Origin: Metaphire vulgaris
Taxonomy: Eukaryota > Annelida > Clitellata > Crassiclitellata > Megascolecidae
Direction: 5' to 3'
Assembly: GCA_018105865.1 (NCBI GenBank)
Contig: CM030852.1
Coordinates: 10,365,950 to 10,429,949 of the forward strand
Length of the DNA: 64,000 nucleotides
The translations under genes were made by a program, and so were the position numbers. Shown here in pieces: positions 61,163 through 64,000 of this stretch; positions within the stretch are counted from its first letter, which is position 1; each line of letters opens with the position of its first letter. The notes beneath the pieces are model-generated. The model did no database searches. It was not told the origin of the DNA and saw only the letters and a program-made list of their open reading frames with translations.

Positions 61163-61599
61163 CTATTGAAAAAAAGTTAAACTTTCCTGTTAGAATTCAA
61201 CTTCATCTTTAAAACAACTGCTGGACACCTCCGCATAAATGCTGTAATTTTAGCGTCAACGACCCTTTAAGTTCGCAGACCCTCCCCAGACAATTCGTCA
61301 CATATAATCGTTCCACAGTCCACACTCGCGCGTTATCGACGTTATCTGTTCGCTGTAGTTATGCGTATGTTTGACATGGTCTAACAAAGGCTGGAAACCA
61401 CTGATGTAAATTACTTGGGCCTACATTATGGCCTACCGAAGTAAAAATAGGGCCTATGAATGATAATGAATTATAAAGTTTACGGGCGTGAAATCAGTTG
61501 TTCAAAGAACGTGACTTTATGTTTAAAAGCGCTAAAATTCACCCACAGGCTTCTATAAATTGAAAATACTGCGGACTCCGTTATCTGTTTAATTTAATT

Positions 61600-62060
61600 T
61601 TTTCTTCTTCTTGCGTTCTCTGCCCGGCGGCAGGTCCTTGTACCCAGCGGAGTCAGCATTCTCTGTCAGCAGCTTTGGTCTTTAATCCTTTGTATCCGTC
61701 TTCAGTCAGCATACGGTGCAGTAGTGACATACGTGCTCTTCCGCTGGTTGTCCTTCCCTCCACATGTCCCTCCAGTATTGTTCTTAATTAATAATGAGCC
61801 TCCTCTTAGAATGTGCCCGATCCAGTTATTTTGTCTTTGTTTTATTGTTGGTAGCCTATTATTGTCTTTTTCTCGTTTACAATGTCTTTGACCTTTTCTT
61901 GGATATATGTTGTGTCTAAATGATTCCATTCGCCTCGATATCCATATTTCAAACGCCTTCAATCTTCTAATGCCGTCTTTTCTCATCTACCGAGTTTTCC
62001 TAACCTTAAACTGCCACGCTCCATATCAGTGTTTTAATAATTCTCTTACTTAGGCCATTG
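61600..62060 (-). mobile_element. Non-LTR retrotransposon remnant in intron (copy C)
   Basis: IRRLKAFEIWISRRME and, after frame changes, [13 protein letters not shown]. The element is the same as the remnants in copies A and B at the same position between the CARD and middle-domain exons. The similarity to copy B continues to about 62500. Confidence 0.72.
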
Positions 62061-62628
62061 ACAAGACTACTCCTCAGAAATTCCCTTCGTTGGTAAAATG
62101 CTTCCTTTCCCATTGCTATTCTCATTCTTGTTTCACTTTGGCATCTGACATCTTCCGTGATAAGGCTACCAAGGTACTACAATTGTTTTACTTGTTCTAT
62201 CTTTTCTCCGTAGATTCTAATGTCTGCCTCTTTCTTTTCCTGTTTACTGGTGACCATCTCTTTGGTCCTTTTGGTGTTAATCCTCCTACCAAATTCTTCA
62301 AAATTTCTTTGTTTTTTTTTAACATATCCTTGTCACCTATAATTCCCAATGCTGGTACTAAACTCCTCTTACTTTGATTCCTTCATCCAGTTTTCCTAGT
62401 GATCAGTTTTTTCTAGAGATGGATTCAGTAATCAGGTCTTCATGATACTGCGATTTCGTGCTTTGTTTCACTTCACACATAATTTATCAGCAATAGTAGT
62501 TACTAAGCAGCAAAATTTTAACAAAATCTTTTATTACATGATGAATCGATGATGATGATGATGATGACGGCGATGATGATGAAGATGACGATAAAGATGA
62601 TAATGAATGACAATAATGATGTTCAAAC

Positions 62629-62916
62629 CTCCTCCTCCTCTTTCAAGAACCAAGGCAGCTGGTGTTTGATTTGCAAGAAATAGACAATCTATCATTTTGG
62701 AGTATTTCTGAGATGAGAAGTCTTGCAACATGATCAGAAGTTCGTGGTTCTTGTCCTTGTCGTTTCTTAGTCGATTTAGAAATGTTACCTGGTCCTCTGT
62801 TAGGCAGCCACAAGTATCCATTGGAAATGTGATTCTGTCAGGTTGGATGACTTCTTTAAGAAAGTTTCGATTGTTTCTGATAATTGTCGATCGCATCTTA
62901 GTCTTTTGAAAATACA
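62629..62916 (-). CDS. Copy C: CARD-type death-fold exon
   Basis: Acceptor TTGCTTTTAG, then VYFQKTKMRSTIIRNNRNFL, KEVIQPDRITFPMDTCGCLT, EDQVTFLNRLRNDKDKNHEL and MLQDFSSQKYSKMIDCL. One extra Gly/Glu codon (GAG) lies near the donor. This is the copy whose downstream exons are all intact. Its first exon should lie to the right of the window, by analogy with copies A and B. Confidence 0.8.
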
Positions 62917-63039
62917 CTAAAAGCAATCACCATTCGGATTTAATATACAAATATTTTTATACATAATTTGCTATATTTAAAATTATTCACATAAACATTT
63001 CGAATCATTCTTTTTAGTTAAAAGTCGTCCTATATATAG

Positions 63040-63990
63040 TGTTAGACGAATACAAACTTAAATAGGATTTAAACAATTTAGATTCGTGTGTTCTTAACAA
63101 GATATTCAAGATCTAGCATATATGTTATGATAGCTGATTTTTATTAACCAAGTTAGTGTCGTTTGAGAGCCTGAATATTGAACAGAACCCCACGAAATTA
63201 ATTATCTGTCTATATTTCAATAGATTTCGTAACAAGAACTGGTATGTTTCTGACCTTTCTCACATGACACATTCAAAACTAGTTACATATTTCGTCACGG
63301 GGTGTCAACCATAAAGGATAAGACGGATTCTTTATTTTCAGTTCTTATTATTATTATCGTATGCTACATGTGCTGAAAGAAGTCAGCCAATTGACTGCGA
63401 CATCATTAGCCGAGTGTAACGTCTGAAGACCGCCATGATCCATCCTCGAGTCTTGTTATAGGAGAAGAGTCAATTCGCCGCAGTTACACAGATCCGAGTC
63501 GTCCAGACCCCATTTCCGACGACAGTATTTGCAGTGACCAAGCGCTGTCCGGAAGCGGTTCAACAGACACCAAAGATGACGTGGCCGAGTGTCGACTCCT
63601 GGTTGTCGGATAGCGGGATCTTCTACCAGATGGTAGTTGATCAACTGAGTCGACTTCCAGTCAAGTCCCCGCTGACCATCGACATCTGTGGGTTCTTTGT
63701 TCAACCGCAGGGGTGACGTGATTTGAGTCGCTGTTGAGGAGGATTGGTTAGGTCCTCATGAAGTGGCCAGTCTTCATTTTCTGCCACCTTCTGCGGAAAC
63801 TTGTCTATAGCGGCTGTGCGACGTAGATTTCAGTTCTTAACAATGCGATTAGAAATGTTAAGTTTTAAGAGGTCAATTGCACCACTGTGCTTCTCAGCCA
63901 CTTTATTGCATTTTGCTAAACCAATCACAACTAAAGGCATTTGCTAATGTCAGAATTGTATATCAATACCTGGATAGGGCGTATAGCCTA
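63040..63990. repeat. Duplicated flank (with 48490-49075)
   Basis: Continuation of the copy C segment, matching the region beyond the composite element near copy B. It is interrupted by the retroposon at 63348-63827. Confidence 0.8.
63348..63827 (-). mobile_element. 480-bp 5'-truncated non-LTR insertion, 12-bp target duplication
   Basis: The minus strand encodes RFRTALGHCKYCRRKWGLDD and then SDLCNCGE, the C-terminal cysteine cluster of non-LTR polymerases. It ends in a short TAA tail next to 63348. TTTCAGTTCTTA flanks it at 63336-63347 and 63828-63839, and the unoccupied site is at 48929-48940. It inserted after the two flanks were duplicated. Confidence 0.9.
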
Positions 63991-64000
63991 AAGTTGATTC

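Overview
This is eukaryotic nuclear DNA: genes are split by introns, intergenic DNA dominates, microsatellites are everywhere and transposon relics are dense and nested. The frequent TAGGCCTA octamer, the C2H2 zinc-finger pair and a CARD-containing beta-propeller family suggest a marine invertebrate deuterostome, possibly an echinoderm. That assignment is an inference of modest confidence; no rRNA, tRNA or mitochondrial marker is present to fix it.

Left part (1-21.9 kb). After a piggyBac-like insertion and degraded non-LTR retrotransposon pieces come two tandem-duplicated intronless-looking C2H2 zinc-finger genes, both on the minus strand (4208-5860 and 14837-16495). They lie in a duplicated block (about 3.36-8.03 kb versus 14.42-17.97 kb, continuing in pieces at 11.7-13.4 kb versus 19.9-20.6 kb). 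Several transposons sit in one copy and are missing from the other, so clean empty sites and target duplications can be read directly. An L2/CR1-like retrotransposon at 9.6-11.5 kb is interrupted by a small hAT-type MITE.

Middle and right (22-64 kb). The main content is a minus-strand tandem family of multi-exon genes not named here: a first exon with a basic cluster, an exon encoding a CARD-type death-fold domain, an exon encoding a conserved 120-residue domain (possibly TRADD-N-like, unproven), and a terminal exon encoding a probable six-bladed beta-propeller. Copy A (22.4-27.2 kb) has lost most of its propeller. Copy B (39.9-52.7 kb) keeps all downstream exons but has ACG where copy A has its start ATG. 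Copy C (59.7-62.9 kb) looks intact as far as the window goes, with its first exon beyond the right edge. Two further decayed first exons (35.4/36.3 kb and 57.0 kb) show that more units once existed. CARD-containing proteins generally act as intracellular adaptors or sensors of innate immunity and cell death, so this may be a rapidly turning-over immune family; that role is inference.

The space between these genes is filled with hAT-type MITEs, a CACTC-ended element, mariner relics and non-LTR retrotransposon tails. Two nests stand out: three inverted-repeat elements inside one another at 35.45-36.31 kb, and a 5.2-kb nest at 43.26-48.48 kb holding a palindrome, two hAT elements and an L2-like reverse transcriptase inside mariner-type ends. 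Positions of exon ends come from reading splice consensus by eye.
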